Origin: JAZRGE01 sp045644025
GTDB taxonomy: Bacteria > Bacillota > Clostridia > Oscillospirales > Acutalibacteraceae
Direction: 5' to 3'
DNA: 64,000 bases
NCBI GenBank assembly: GCA_045644025.1
Contig: JAZRGE010000080.1
Span: 1-64,000, forward strand
Shown here: piece after piece, positions 8,725 to 16,645 of the stretch
How positions within the stretch are numbered: position 1 is the first letter of the stretch
Layout: each line of letters begins with the position of its first letter
Translations under genes and position numbers: made by a program
Notes under the pieces: generated by a model
The model's database searches: none
What the model was told of the DNA's origin: nothing
The model's input: the letters and a program-made list of their open reading frames with translations, nothing else

Positions 8725-9933
8725 TCAATCTTCCGATTTATAAACTATTTTGCCGTTGTGCACGGTGAGCACGCATTTGCCATAGAGTTCCCAACCGCTG
8801 AAGGGTGTGGCCCTGCCTTTGGAAAGAAACTTGTTTTCATCAACGGTGAACCTGCGCTCCAGATCCCACACGCTGAAATCCCCTGCCCCATCGATTCCGA
8901 AACGGCGGCGCGGATTGTTCACCAGCAGATCAATAAGGCGCTCCATTGTGATCACACCGGTTTTCACCAGGTGGGTGTACATCACGGGGAAGGCTGTTTC
9001 CAGCCCCACGATACCAAAGGCGCTGCCTGCAAGCCCGCGGGATTTTTCTTCGTCAGAATGGGGAGCGTGATCGGTGGCAACCATATCGATCGTGCCATCC
9101 TTAATGCCCTCTATCAATGCCTCTCGGTCTTTTTTATCTCTAAGGGGCGGATTCATCTTGAATCTGCCTTCTTCTTTAAGATCGCTATCGTCCATCACAA
9201 GGTAGTGAGGAGCAGTCTCGCACGTGATATCCACGCCCCTTGCTTTGGCGCGTCGGATAATATCCACACTTTCCTTGGCCGATATGTGGCATACGTGATA
9301 ACTGCAGCCTGTGGCCTCGGCCAGCTCTATATCTCTTGCAATCTGGGCCCACTCGCTCTCGGAGCAGATGCCTTTGTGGCCGTGAACCTTGGCATATTCT
9401 CCATCGTGAATATAGCCTCCGCGAAGCAGATCGTTCACTTCGCAATGAGCCACTATCATCTTGCCCAAAGCTTTGGCCTTTTCCATTGCCGCCTTCATCA
9501 TCTCGCCCTGCTGCACTCCGCGGCCATCATCCGAAAAGGCTATGGCACCGGATACCATCGCATCCATATCGGCAAGCTGCTCGCCCTTTTGAGCCACGGT
9601 GATGGCGCCATAAGGGTGAACACCGATGGTGGCGTTTTCTCGGATAAGTTTCAGCTGCTGTTCTAAATTCTCGCCGCTATCGGGCACGGGATTCAGATTG
9701 GGCATCGTGCACACGTCGGTATAGCCGCCTGCGGCAGCTGCGGCCGAGCCTGTGGCAATAGTCTCTTTATAAGAAAAACCCGGCTCACGAAAATGCACAT
9801 GCACATCGCAAAAGCCGGGGAAAACAACATAATTGGAAGAAGAGTCGCCAACAAGAACCTTTTCCATTTCGGGAGAAAGAGAAAGGGAGCCGGAAAAATA
9901 ATTCATATCCATTTTTTTAGATCCTATCATCAT
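8725..9933 (-). CDS. pyrC: Dihydroorotase
   Basis: Cyclises carbamoyl aspartate to dihydroorotate. The metal-binding motif DVHVHFREPG lies near residue 42-52 and the catalytic DHAPHSDEEK near residue 300. It belongs to the class I (Bacillus-type) enzymes of about 400-430 residues. The start is placed at the ATG at 9933, 8 bases after GAGGAG; a GTG three codons earlier touches the RBS and is less likely. It is the first gene of the pyr operon, directly behind the PyrR-type attenuator. Confidence 0.95.
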   Translation of the reverse strand: MMIGSKKMDMNYFSGSLSLSPEMEKVLVGDSSSNYVVFPGFCDVHVHFREPGFSYKETIATGSAAAAAGGYTDVCTMPNLNPVPDSGENLEQQLKLIRENATIGVHPYGAITVAQKGEQLADMDAMVSGAIAFSDDGRGVQQGEMMKAAMEKAKALGKMIVAHCEVNDLLRGGYIHDGEYAKVHGHKGICSESEWAQIARDIELAEATGCSYHVCHISAKESVDIIRRAKARGVDITCETAPHYLVMDDSDLKEEGRFKMNPPLRDKKDREALIEGIKDGTIDMVATDHAPHSDEEKSRGLAGSAFGIVGLETAFPVMYTHLVKTGVITMERLIDLLVNNPRRRFGIDGAGDFSVWDLERRFTVDENKFLSKGRATPFSGWELYGKCVLTVHNGKIVYKSED

Positions 9934-9963
9934 TTTCTCCACTCCTCTTCTTTCGAAAACCTA

Positions 9964-10089
9964 TAAAAAAAGCCTTGCCGCAGGGCAAGACATACAGACA
10001 TAGACCACCACAGTTTCGCTGTGTGTCCCAAAAAATATTCCGCAATCTTGCCGACCTCTCTGGATCGCTCTTAAAGATTTCTTTTGTCT
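9964..10089 (-). promoter_or_regulatory. PyrR attenuator leader of the pyr operon
   Basis: The minus-strand leader contains the PyrR-binding loop TCCAGAGAGG flanked by pairing bases GCGA/TCG (about 10046-10075), the anti-antiterminator. The adjacent GGCAAGA can instead pair with TCTTGCC further down, forming the antiterminator. TCTTGCC is also the 5' arm of a terminator hairpin, CTTGCC-CTGC-GGCAAG followed by seven T, at 9964-9990. A middle hairpin (ACACACAG/CTGTGGTG) lies between. UMP-bound PyrR would therefore favour termination before pyrC. No pyrR gene is in the window. Confidence 0.9.
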
Positions 10090-10095
10090 TTGAAA

Positions 10096-10124
10096 AGTAT
10101 ATCACCAAGCCCCCAAAATGTCAA
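10096..10124 (-). promoter_or_regulatory. SigA-type promoter of the pyr operon
   Basis: On the minus strand, a perfect TTGACA (10119-10124) is followed after 17 bp by TATACT (10096-10101). The predicted start site lies just ahead of the PyrR leader. Confidence 0.88.
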
Positions 10125-10162
10125 CCGAATTTTGCGATATTTTCCGACTATTTTTTGCAAAA

Positions 10163-10186
10163 AAGGCAGGGGAAATTCCCTGCCTT
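10163..10186 (-). terminator. Terminator after the 426-residue surface protein gene
   Basis: AAGGCAGGG / TCCCTGCCTT hairpin followed on the minus strand by TTTTTTG, 5 bp after the stop codon of the upstream gene. It separates that gene from the pyr promoter. Confidence 0.85.
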
Positions 10187-10191
10187 AGTTT

Positions 10192-11472
10192 TTATTCCTT
10201 TTCTTCTTTTTTGTTCTTCTTGCCACCGGCAACGGCAGGGATCACCACAAGCACGATCATAAGGATGAGGGCGGCGGCTGCAGCGCCTATTATAGCAATG
10301 GTCTTGGTGTCTATCTTGTTCACGGCGGTCTTTATCATCACAATATTATTCTTATCCACCGTGATAGCCACACGGCCGTTTTGGCATACCACCTTTGTTT
10401 CGGTAGGCTCCACGTAGCCCACCACAGTCTTATCCAGCAGATAAACTGTAAGCTCCTTGCCGTTGTGCTTGGCATCCACCGGAATAGAAAGTGTGTATTT
10501 GCCATCATGTTCCGTGATCTCGCTTTCAAAGGCAATTATCACTTCCCCGTCGTCCAATGCGGCAAGAGCACCGTAGAGAGTCTGGGCAGGATCCAGCAGA
10601 GAAACGCTGAGCAGAGTGGCGTTGCTCATGTTTTCTATCACGGTGGTAATACCCGTGGCCTTATCCTCTATATAAGTGCCTGTGAATTCCTCAAAAGGCG
10701 AAACGTTTAGGGGTATATACTGAACTTTGGGCACCTGCTTCAGATCAAAGCCATCCACAAGGCCCGAGACGTAAACGTCCACGGGATATTCGCCTGCCAT
10801 CACGGTGGCATTTTCTTCCACCTTCAGGGTGCCATCGATGATAACGGTGGAGCCGATGTTCCATCGGCCGTTGCCCAGGCGAAGCTCTGTGCCGCTAAGC
10901 GTGAGTGTGCCTTCCTTGGCAATTTCCAAAAGCACCTGCTGGCTGATATTTAAGCTTCCCATATCCTTGAGCACCACATCGCCCTGAACGGAGATATAAT
11001 GGGCACCCGAAGAAAGAGCCGCCGTGAATTCTTCGGCGTTCTTAACCACTGCCTTCTTCTCCATATCCACAACCAGCACGATAGGCATACCGCCATCCAG
11101 GCTGGATATAGTCTTTTTGCTGCCGGGAAGCTGGCACTCGGCCGAGAAACAATAAACGCCCTCTTCGGTGGGAGTCCACTTTATCCGGGTGGAGCCATCG
11201 GAGGGAATATCTATCCACTTAAAGCCGGTGGCCTCATCAAAGCTTGTGGATTCCTTAGTGTATCTTATAGTGGGCTTAAAGGAAGCCAGATCCGATTCGC
11301 TGCCGCCCTCAAGCTCGGTAGATATAGTAAGCTCCTGACCTAAGGCCGCAAAATAATAATCCCATTCCAACCCCACCGTCACACGGATAAGCCTGTTGGG
11401 TGCGGCAGACGCCACGGGCAACGCGAAGCAAATAATTATAAAGCAAAGGCACAAGGCCAAAATCTTTTTCAT
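10192..11472 (-). CDS. Unknown secreted protein with C-terminal membrane anchor
   Basis: Family not recognised. The N-terminus (MKKILALCLCFIIICFALPVASA) is a clear signal peptide with an AxA-type cleavage site. The roughly 360-residue ectodomain is rich in beta-strand-like segments, including a run resembling short beta-solenoid repeats (residues about 160-220, GSLNISQQVLLEIAKEG and GTLTLSGTEL). A hydrophobic segment near residues 390-415 is followed by the lysine-rich tail GGKKNKKEEKE, so the product is probably a type I membrane protein facing outside. There is no LPxTG motif. It is monocistronic with its own terminator, and GGAGAATAAACT serves as RBS. A role in the envelope is inferred only from topology. 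Confidence 0.75.
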   Translation of the reverse strand: MKKILALCLCFIIICFALPVASAAPNRLIRVTVGLEWDYYFAALGQELTISTELEGGSESDLASFKPTIRYTKESTSFDEATGFKWIDIPSDGSTRIKWTPTEEGVYCFSAECQLPGSKKTISSLDGGMPIVLVVDMEKKAVVKNAEEFTAALSSGAHYISVQGDVVLKDMGSLNISQQVLLEIAKEGTLTLSGTELRLGNGRWNIGSTVIIDGTLKVEENATVMAGEYPVDVYVSGLVDGFDLKQVPKVQYIPLNVSPFEEFTGTYIEDKATGITTVIENMSNATLLSVSLLDPAQTLYGALAALDDGEVIIAFESEITEHDGKYTLSIPVDAKHNGKELTVYLLDKTVVGYVEPTETKVVCQNGRVAITVDKNNIVMIKTAVNKIDTKTIAIIGAAAAALILMIVLVVIPAVAGGKKNKKEEKE

Positions 11473-11549
11473 AGTTTATTCTCCTTTTTGAAGATATTTT
11501 TAGGATACCACAACGCATCCCCTAATTCAATAATTTTAGAGAAAAATAA

Positions 11550-11576
11550 ATCGACAGGATTTTCACCCTGCCGATT
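11550..11576 (-). terminator. Terminator after the 166-residue unknown gene
   Basis: Hairpin AATCGGCAGGG / CCTGTCGATT (one G-U pair) followed on the minus strand by TATTTTTC, just after the gene stop. Confidence 0.75.
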
Positions 11577-11581
11577 GGTTT

Positions 11582-12082
11582 CTAAAGCGAGTTGTACGCA
11601 TCAACATTATATTTCTTTAAGCATTCCAGGTAATCTGCCACGCGCACACAGTTTTCAAGGTCGTATTTATCTACACCTTGGAAAGCAAATATCTCATCGT
11701 AAAGGCATGTGCTCCCTTCAATATGCACATATCCTGTAGTAAGATCAATACCAACAAAAACGGGCTTATCTTCACATTCTTTCCAGCACTCTTCCCGAGA
11801 TGCATATATCTCCTGTCCATCACCCTCATTTTCCAAAAAGAAGCAGACAGGCTCAGGTTCTCTGCCTTCCAGTTTTTGCTTCCAAAAGGCATTTCCCAGC
11901 ACATTACCGCTTACAACTTCAAGAAAGCGCGAATCCTGTGTTTCTTTAAGCACATATTTGCTTTTAAGATATTCCGCTACCTCAAATCCGCTTTTGCGAT
12001 TGGGCGAAAGCCTTGGTGCAAATTCCCTGTGAATTTTCTGCCACTCCTTCACCTGTTCAACACTTGCCGGGCCCATAATCAT
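11582..12082 (-). CDS. Unknown cytosolic protein, 166 residues
   Basis: Not recognised. It has no signal peptide and no membrane segment, and is rich in charged and aromatic residues. The middle part (PVFVGIDLTTGYVHIEG, about residues 110-125) reads like a strand-turn-strand of a small alpha/beta domain, resembling SMI1/KNR4-type or immunity-like folds, but no motif settles this. AAAGGAGG lies 7 bases before the ATG. It is a single gene between tRNA-Val and the surface protein gene, with its own promoter and terminator. Confidence 0.7.
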   Translation of the reverse strand: MIMGPASVEQVKEWQKIHREFAPRLSPNRKSGFEVAEYLKSKYVLKETQDSRFLEVVSGNVLGNAFWKQKLEGREPEPVCFFLENEGDGQEIYASREECWKECEDKPVFVGIDLTTGYVHIEGSTCLYDEIFAFQGVDKYDLENCVRVADYLECLKKYNVDAYNSL

Positions 12083-12127
12083 ACCAATACCTCCTTTTGG
12101 AAATATGAGATTAGTTCTCTGCTTTTT

Positions 12128-12156
12128 ATTGTATCATACCCAAAACATTTTGAAAA
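12128..12156 (-). promoter_or_regulatory. Possible promoter of the 166-residue unknown gene
   Basis: On the minus strand, TTTTCA (12151-12156) and TACAAT (12128-12133) are spaced by 17 bp. The -35 matches the consensus in four of six positions, so this is moderate evidence. Confidence 0.45.
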
Positions 12157-12170
12157 GTAGTTTTTAAATC

Positions 12171-12204
12171 AAAAGCACCACTGCATATCGCAGTGGTGCT
12201 TTTC
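12171..12204 (-). terminator. Terminator after tRNA-Val
   Basis: Strong hairpin AAAAGCACCACTGC / GCAGTGGTGCTTTT a few bases after the tRNA CCA end. It carries U-tracts on both strands, so it can act in either direction. Confidence 0.85.
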
Positions 12205-12206
12205 TT

Positions 12207-12282
12207 TGGTGGACGTTAACGGACTCGAACCGCTGACCCTTCGCACGTCAAGCGAATGCTCTACCAGCTGAGCTAAACGTCC
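12207..12282 (-). tRNA. tRNA-Val (anticodon GAC)
   Basis: On the minus strand, the 5' acceptor GGACGTT pairs with AACGTCC, the D arm has AGCTCAGCTGGTAGAGC, and the anticodon stem TTCGC/GCGAA holds the loop TTGACGT, giving anticodon GAC (reads GUC and GUU, Val). The T arm has GGTTCGAGTCC, and the discriminator A is followed by an encoded CCA (12207-12210 region). The length is 76 bases. It is a single tRNA gene with its own terminator. Confidence 0.95.
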
Positions 12283-12347
12283 TCACTTTTGGGCAAGGAC
12301 TATTATAAATTAAAGCCGGCTAAAAAGCAAGAGCATTTTTCAAAAAT

Positions 12348-12716
12348 TTATTTTTCCTTTTTTCTTATGGCACCCAGCAGCTCCCCTGCCCCCACCAACG
12401 CCAGAAAAAGGCCAAAGAGCTTCGTGGCCCATTGCTGATGCAAAACGCCTGCCAGCGCCACTCCTGCCACAGTGCCGATCAAACCGAAGGCTGCAGGCAA
12501 CACTATCTTTTTCAGATCTATCAAGCCGTTTTTGCGATGTATAAAAAGCGCCACCGCCGCGCAGGGAATAAAGAAAAGCAGGTTTATCCCCCTGGCCTTA
12601 AAAGATTCTACTCCCACTATTGCCAGCCATACTATAAGCACGCCACCGCCGCCAAGACCCATAGATGCCGCTATAGCCGACGCTGCCGCCGCCAACGTGT
12701 TGCTCCAGAAGTTCAT
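12348..12716 (-). CDS. TauE/SafE-type permease, second half protein
   Basis: A 122-residue membrane protein with about four hydrophobic segments. The start region ASMGLGGGGVLIVWL is the glycine-rich signature seen at the start of each half of TauE/SafE (DUF81) anion or sulfite exporters, which are normally 240-260 residues with two similar halves. The start ATG overlaps the stop of the upstream half (ATGA), so the two halves are translationally coupled and probably form a heterodimeric transporter. The substrate is not determined. Confidence 0.85.
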   Translation of the reverse strand: MNFWSNTLAAAASAIAASMGLGGGGVLIVWLAIVGVESFKARGINLLFFIPCAAVALFIHRKNGLIDLKKIVLPAAFGLIGTVAGVALAGVLHQQWATKLFGLFLALVGAGELLGAIRKKEK

Positions 12717-13084
12717 ACAGCCGCCATCCTTAATCCTGCAAAAATCATCATAGCGCCGAAAAAAGCGCAAAGCAGCCGAGAAGTGATCTTTTTAAGAAAG
12801 AGCGCCCCTGCCACAGAGCCGATCAATCCGCCCGGTACGAACGGATAAACATCGGGCAAACTAACGTATCCTTTGTAGATATAAAGGCCTGCCGAAAGCA
12901 GGGTGATGGGCAATATTATCCCTATTGCACCTGCATGAGACTCCTTAGAGGATAATCCGCACCTTCTTAAGAGCGGCACAGCCAGCACTCCCCCGCCCGC
13001 TCCGAAAAATCCATTTAGCAGACCAACGCAAAATCCGCCTGCCGCCGAAAGTATCTTATGTTTTTTCTGCCCCAATGCAATCAC
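12713..13084 (-). CDS. TauE/SafE-type permease, first half protein
   Basis: A 123-residue membrane protein with the TauE/SafE half-repeat signature LNGFFGAGGGVLAVPLL near residue 25 and about four transmembrane segments. It overlaps the second half gene by 4 bp. The start is uncertain: GTG at 13084 lies almost on the AAGG box, whereas a TTG three codons later (13075) has AAGGGTG at good spacing. The neighbour upstream is a SulP transporter, so anion or sulfur-compound transport is a plausible shared theme. Confidence 0.85.
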   Translation of the reverse strand: MIALGQKKHKILSAAGGFCVGLLNGFFGAGGGVLAVPLLRRCGLSSKESHAGAIGIILPITLLSAGLYIYKGYVSLPDVYPFVPGGLIGSVAGALFLKKITSRLLCAFFGAMMIFAGLRMAAV

Positions 13085-13110
13085 CCTTATCTAATATTTC
13101 CCGCAAACAA

Positions 13111-13140
13111 AAAAAGATACGACCGAAGCCGTATCTTTTT
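13111..13140 (-). terminator. Terminator after the SulP gene
   Basis: AAAAAGATACG / CGTATCTTTTT hairpin, with a T-run on the minus strand right after the SulP stop. It lies between sulP and the TauE/SafE pair. Confidence 0.8.
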
Positions 13141-13147
13141 ATTTATA

Positions 13148-14803
13148 TTATATTTCGCTTGCTCGGCGAAGAGCATCGTCGATATGCGGGCAGAAGTTGC
13201 TTTCACCCACAGCATCGTAGAGCCCCGCCTTCTTCATAGCCTGCATAGGTTGGGCATTCACGTGGGAGAAGATAAGCTGAACGCCGTTCTTCTTGCAGGT
13301 CTTATGCAGAGTCTCCAGAGAGTTCATGGCTGTAGCATCTATGGAAGGAACACTTCTCATCCTAAGAATAAGGCATCTGGTGTAGCTCTTCAGTGTGATC
13401 TCGGGGATCTTATCGGCTGCGCCAAAGAAGAGAGGTCCGCTTATTTCATAAACTCGCACGTCCTTAGGCACCGATTTAAGCTCCAGATTATCGGCATCGG
13501 TTTCGGGATCGATATACTTCCAGCCGATAATCTCGGTCTCCTCGCTCTGCCTTTTCATAAAGAGCACAACAGCAAGGATCATTCCCACCTCTATAGCAAT
13601 CACAAGATCGAACACCACGGTGAGCACAAAGGTGATTATCATCACAATGATATCGCTCTTGGGAGCTGTGCGGATGATGCGCACAAATCTTTTCCACTCG
13701 CTCATATTATAGGCCACCATAAAGAGAATGGCAGCAATAGCAGGCATGGGGATAAGTTTGGCATAAGGCATAAGGAAGAGCAGCACCAAAAGCAGCACCA
13801 AAGCGTGCACCATACCTGCCACGGGAGTGCGGCCTCCGTTCTTGGCGTTGGCAGCCGTGCGGGCAATAGCGCCTGTGGCGGGAATACCGCCAAAGAACAC
13901 CGAAGCCACGTTGGCCATGCCCTGGCCCACAAGCTCGGCATTGGGATTGTGGCGGGAATTAACCATAGAATCGGCCACAACGCAGGAAAGCAACGATTCA
14001 ATAGCTGCAAGAATTGCGATGGTGAATGCATCGGGCAGCACGGCGGAAATTTTAGCAAAACTAAAATCCATTGCGCCGAAATCCACCTTGGGCAAGCCCT
14101 TGGGAATATCGTAGAGATCGCCGATCGTGAAAACGCCTTCCTGGAAACCGGGAATAAAAGCCACCATCAACGCACCCACGATCACGGCAATAAGAGAGGG
14201 CGGCACTCTTTTTTCCACTTTAGGGTAGAAAATGAGTATTGCAAGGCAAACAACACCCACAACCAGCGCCTGCCAACTGAACGTGCCGATAGCCTCGATA
14301 TTGGCCTCCATTTTTTCCAGAGTCTCCACAGGCTTCACACCGTTGGCATAAGAAAGGCCGAGAAAATCCTTGATCTGGCCCAAAAGAATAGTGACGGCAA
14401 TACCTGCTGTGAAACCGGTTGTGATAGTGGCAGGCACAAACTTAATAAGAGCACCCAGTTTGAACACGCCCATAAGCACAAGCATAATTCCTGCCATAAC
14501 AGTGGCCAGGAACAGGCCGTCCATACCCTGAGTGGCAACAACACCTGCCACGATGGTGGCAAAAGCGGCGGTGGGGCCTGCTATCTGCACGCGGCTGCCG
14601 CCCAACAGCGACACAAAGAAGCCTGCGGCAATGGCGGTGTAGATACCGCACTCGGGGGCTACGCCCGAAGCCAACGCCAGCGCGATGGAAAGAGGCAGCG
14701 CGATTATGGCAACGATAACACCTGCAATAAGGTCGTTCACAAACTGCTGAGCCGTGTATTTTTTTATCACAGAAAAGAATTTTGGCTTAAGATAGAAGCT
14801 CAT
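13148..14803 (-). CDS. SulP family anion transporter with STAS domain
   Basis: An integral membrane transporter of about 551 residues. The N-terminal part has many hydrophobic helices with SulP features (IALPLSIALALASGVAPECGIY near residues 45-65). After about residue 400 comes a soluble STAS domain (DVRVYEISGPLFFGAADKI and CLILRMRSVPSIDATAMNSLE), which regulates such transporters. SulP proteins carry sulfate, bicarbonate or dicarboxylates; the substrate cannot be told here. The ATG at 14803 follows AAAGGAGAT at suitable spacing. Confidence 0.92.
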   Translation of the reverse strand: MSFYLKPKFFSVIKKYTAQQFVNDLIAGVIVAIIALPLSIALALASGVAPECGIYTAIAAGFFVSLLGGSRVQIAGPTAAFATIVAGVVATQGMDGLFLATVMAGIMLVLMGVFKLGALIKFVPATITTGFTAGIAVTILLGQIKDFLGLSYANGVKPVETLEKMEANIEAIGTFSWQALVVGVVCLAILIFYPKVEKRVPPSLIAVIVGALMVAFIPGFQEGVFTIGDLYDIPKGLPKVDFGAMDFSFAKISAVLPDAFTIAILAAIESLLSCVVADSMVNSRHNPNAELVGQGMANVASVFFGGIPATGAIARTAANAKNGGRTPVAGMVHALVLLLVLLFLMPYAKLIPMPAIAAILFMVAYNMSEWKRFVRIIRTAPKSDIIVMIITFVLTVVFDLVIAIEVGMILAVVLFMKRQSEETEIIGWKYIDPETDADNLELKSVPKDVRVYEISGPLFFGAADKIPEITLKSYTRCLILRMRSVPSIDATAMNSLETLHKTCKKNGVQLIFSHVNAQPMQAMKKAGLYDAVGESNFCPHIDDALRRASEI

Positions 14804-14835
14804 TTTATCTCCATCTCCTTTTTTCAACAAAAAAG

Positions 14836-14864
14836 ATTATATCACTCTGATTTTTGCGAGTAAA
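14836..14864 (-). promoter_or_regulatory. Promoter of the SulP gene
   Basis: On the minus strand, TTTACT (14859-14864) and TATAAT (14836-14841) with 17 bp between them, 33 bp before the start codon. Confidence 0.65.
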
Positions 14865-14890
14865 GCCCCAAAAAGCCTTTTAGAGCATAG

Positions 14891-14919
14891 AAAATGCGGC
14901 CCGAAAAGAGCCGCATTTT
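14891..14919 (-). terminator. Terminator after the DUF2130 gene
   Basis: AAAATGCGGC / GCCGCATTTT hairpin just after the gene stop on the minus strand. Confidence 0.75.
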
Positions 14920-14927
14920 GTACTATT

Positions 14928-16115
14928 TTACTTATTCTCTTCCAACTCGGCAAACATTCTCTGCATAGTGGGGTTGTTGCGTGTGAGTTTTTTTATTGTA
15001 AGATCTTCGGCCTTATTATTAGCCAGGCGCAGATTGTTCTCGGAAGAAAGCAATGCGTCCTTAGTCTTTTGCAGGTGGTCGATAGTCTTATCAATTTCTT
15101 CGATCGCGGTGCGGAATTTTCGGCTTGCCAATTCGTAGTTGTGGGCAAACTTCTCTTTGAATTCTGTCATCGCCTCTTCGAAATGGGTGATATCTATGTT
15201 TTGATTTCTCACTGCAGCCAATTCGTTGCGATACTGCACGGAATTAAGCGCCGCGTTGCGAAGAATTGTGATTATGGGGATGAAGAACTGGGGGCGCACA
15301 ACATACATTTTATCGTAGCGATAGGAAACGTCTACGATTCCGTTGTTGTAGAGTTCGCTATCAGCCTCCAGGAGAGACACAAGCACGGCATATTCGCACT
15401 TCTTCTCCTGGCGATCCTTATCTAGTTCCTTAAAGAAATCTTCGTTGCGGTGTTTTGTGGCGGTAGTCTCCATCTCGTTCTTCATTTCAAACATAATGGA
15501 TATAAACTCCACGCCCTCGGGGGTGTACTCTCTATAAATAAAATCGCCCTTGCTGCCTGTTCTGGCATCATTATCCTTTTCAAAATAGGCATTGGTGAAG
15601 GCCGTGGCGCGCAGCTTGTTAAATTCATTTTCGCAGTGCTGCTCCAGGCTCTCACCAATCATTTTAGTGGATTGTCGAGCCTTAAAATCCTTATAATGGG
15701 CGATTTCTTCGTCCTTCCTTCTGATTTCGCTTTCGTGCTGCTCCTTAAGGTTCTTTTCCAAAAGCAGCTGCTCTTTTTTGGAGAGCTCAAGATCGTTTGT
15801 AAGGCGGTTTATCTGAGCGTTCTTCTGTTGCACGGCATTCTGCACGTCTATTTCGGCACGGGTGCGTGCAAGCTCCACCTCACCCTTTAATCGGGCGATT
15901 TCGGCCATAGCTTGGGCGAGCTCTTTCTCCTTTTGGGAAGCAGCCTTAGCTGAAGCCAGCTCCACAGCGCTTTGCTTATCTGCTGCATATGCGTTTTCCC
16001 TTTGCTTGATTTCCCTTTCAAATTCGGTGTCGCGCACCTGCTTCACAATGGCGGCATAGCTTGTCTCATCTATCTGAAAAACTTCTCCGCACTTTGGGCA
16101 TTTTATTTCTTCCAT
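14928..16115 (-). CDS. DUF2130 family coiled-coil protein
   Basis: The N-terminus has a small zinc-ribbon-like start ([13 protein letters not shown]) of which only one CxxC is visible. It is followed by a long charged coiled-coil region (about residues 30-180, rich in Glu, Lys and Gln). The conserved DUF2130 core then begins ([51 protein letters not shown]). The FEMKNE and DFIYRE region resembles the acidic-lysine core of PD-(D/E)xK nucleases, which has been proposed for this family but is an inference here. GGGAGG lies 7 bases before the ATG. No partner gene is adjacent. Confidence 0.88.
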   Translation of the reverse strand: MEEIKCPKCGEVFQIDETSYAAIVKQVRDTEFEREIKQRENAYAADKQSAVELASAKAASQKEKELAQAMAEIARLKGEVELARTRAEIDVQNAVQQKNAQINRLTNDLELSKKEQLLLEKNLKEQHESEIRRKDEEIAHYKDFKARQSTKMIGESLEQHCENEFNKLRATAFTNAYFEKDNDARTGSKGDFIYREYTPEGVEFISIMFEMKNEMETTATKHRNEDFFKELDKDRQEKKCEYAVLVSLLEADSELYNNGIVDVSYRYDKMYVVRPQFFIPIITILRNAALNSVQYRNELAAVRNQNIDITHFEEAMTEFKEKFAHNYELASRKFRTAIEEIDKTIDHLQKTKDALLSSENNLRLANNKAEDLTIKKLTRNNPTMQRMFAELEENK

Positions 16116-16200
16116 GTTTCCGCCTCCCTGTATAAAAACATTATAATATTTTTCTGCATGCAATGCAACCATCATGCAACGAAATTATTGCAAAAAACAT

Positions 16201-16229
16201 ATGAAATTCCAAAAATCTTGTGCTATAAT
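16201..16229 (+). promoter_or_regulatory. Extended -10 promoter of veg
   Basis: TGCTATAAT (TATAAT at 16224-16229) is an extended -10. The -35 position holds ATGAAA, a weak match at 17 bp spacing. Confidence 0.55.
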
Positions 16230-16314
16230 TATAGAGTAGTGCCACTGCCACGGGAGTAATTTTCGGCAGCTTTTTATTGCAAAACTCCCTGAACGAAACC
16301 TTTTGGAGGAAAAA

Positions 16315-16560
16315 ATGCCCACGTTAGAACAGATAAGAGAAAAAGTGAAAGCAAGATTCGAATCCGATCCCAACGTACACGTAAACGTATCGCTGGCTCG
16401 CCCAAGGCTGCATTTGGAGAACAATCCGGCTGTGATCAAGGGTGTCTATCCCAATGTTTTCCGTCTGGAAGAGTATAGCAAGGGCACGCCCACAGTTCAC
16501 ACCTTGCAATACAGCGATATTCTTATTAAGCGCGTTGTGATAATTGAAATTGCAGATTGA
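16315..16560 (+). CDS. veg: Veg family protein
   Basis: A small protein of 81 residues resembling Bacillus subtilis Veg, with a conserved tail (YPNVFRLEE and QYSDILIKRVVI). In B. subtilis Veg stimulates biofilm matrix gene expression, and homologues are found throughout Firmicutes next to varied genes. The ATG at 16315 is chosen because GGAGG is 5-6 bases upstream; a TTG in frame lies inside the RBS. It is monocistronic or loosely linked to the downstream desulfidase gene. Confidence 0.85.
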   Translation: MPTLEQIREKVKARFESDPNVHVNVSLARPRLHLENNPAVIKGVYPNVFRLEEYSKGTPTVHTLQYSDILIKRVVIIEIAD

Positions 16561-16645
16561 GGCTTCTTGTTGCAAATAGTTCTATACATTTTCGGCGAAT
16601 ATGATATAATGCTGTTGAATAAACCTATTTCTTAAGGAGGCGCCT

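Noticed and set aside
5665..9666. A 1333-codon open frame on the plus strand opposite carB and pyrC
   Set aside because: It mirrors well-conserved CarB and PyrC coding sequence, has no RBS, and its translation has no recognisable domain. Antisense frames in this genome stay open because of codon bias.
13058..14863. A histidine-rich 601-codon frame opposite the SulP gene
   Set aside because: The composition is the complement of hydrophobic helices; the SulP/STAS gene on the other strand is unmistakable.
16141..16200. Repeated ATGCAA motifs before veg
   Set aside because: The copies are short and irregularly spaced and could be chance in AT-rich intergenic sequence.
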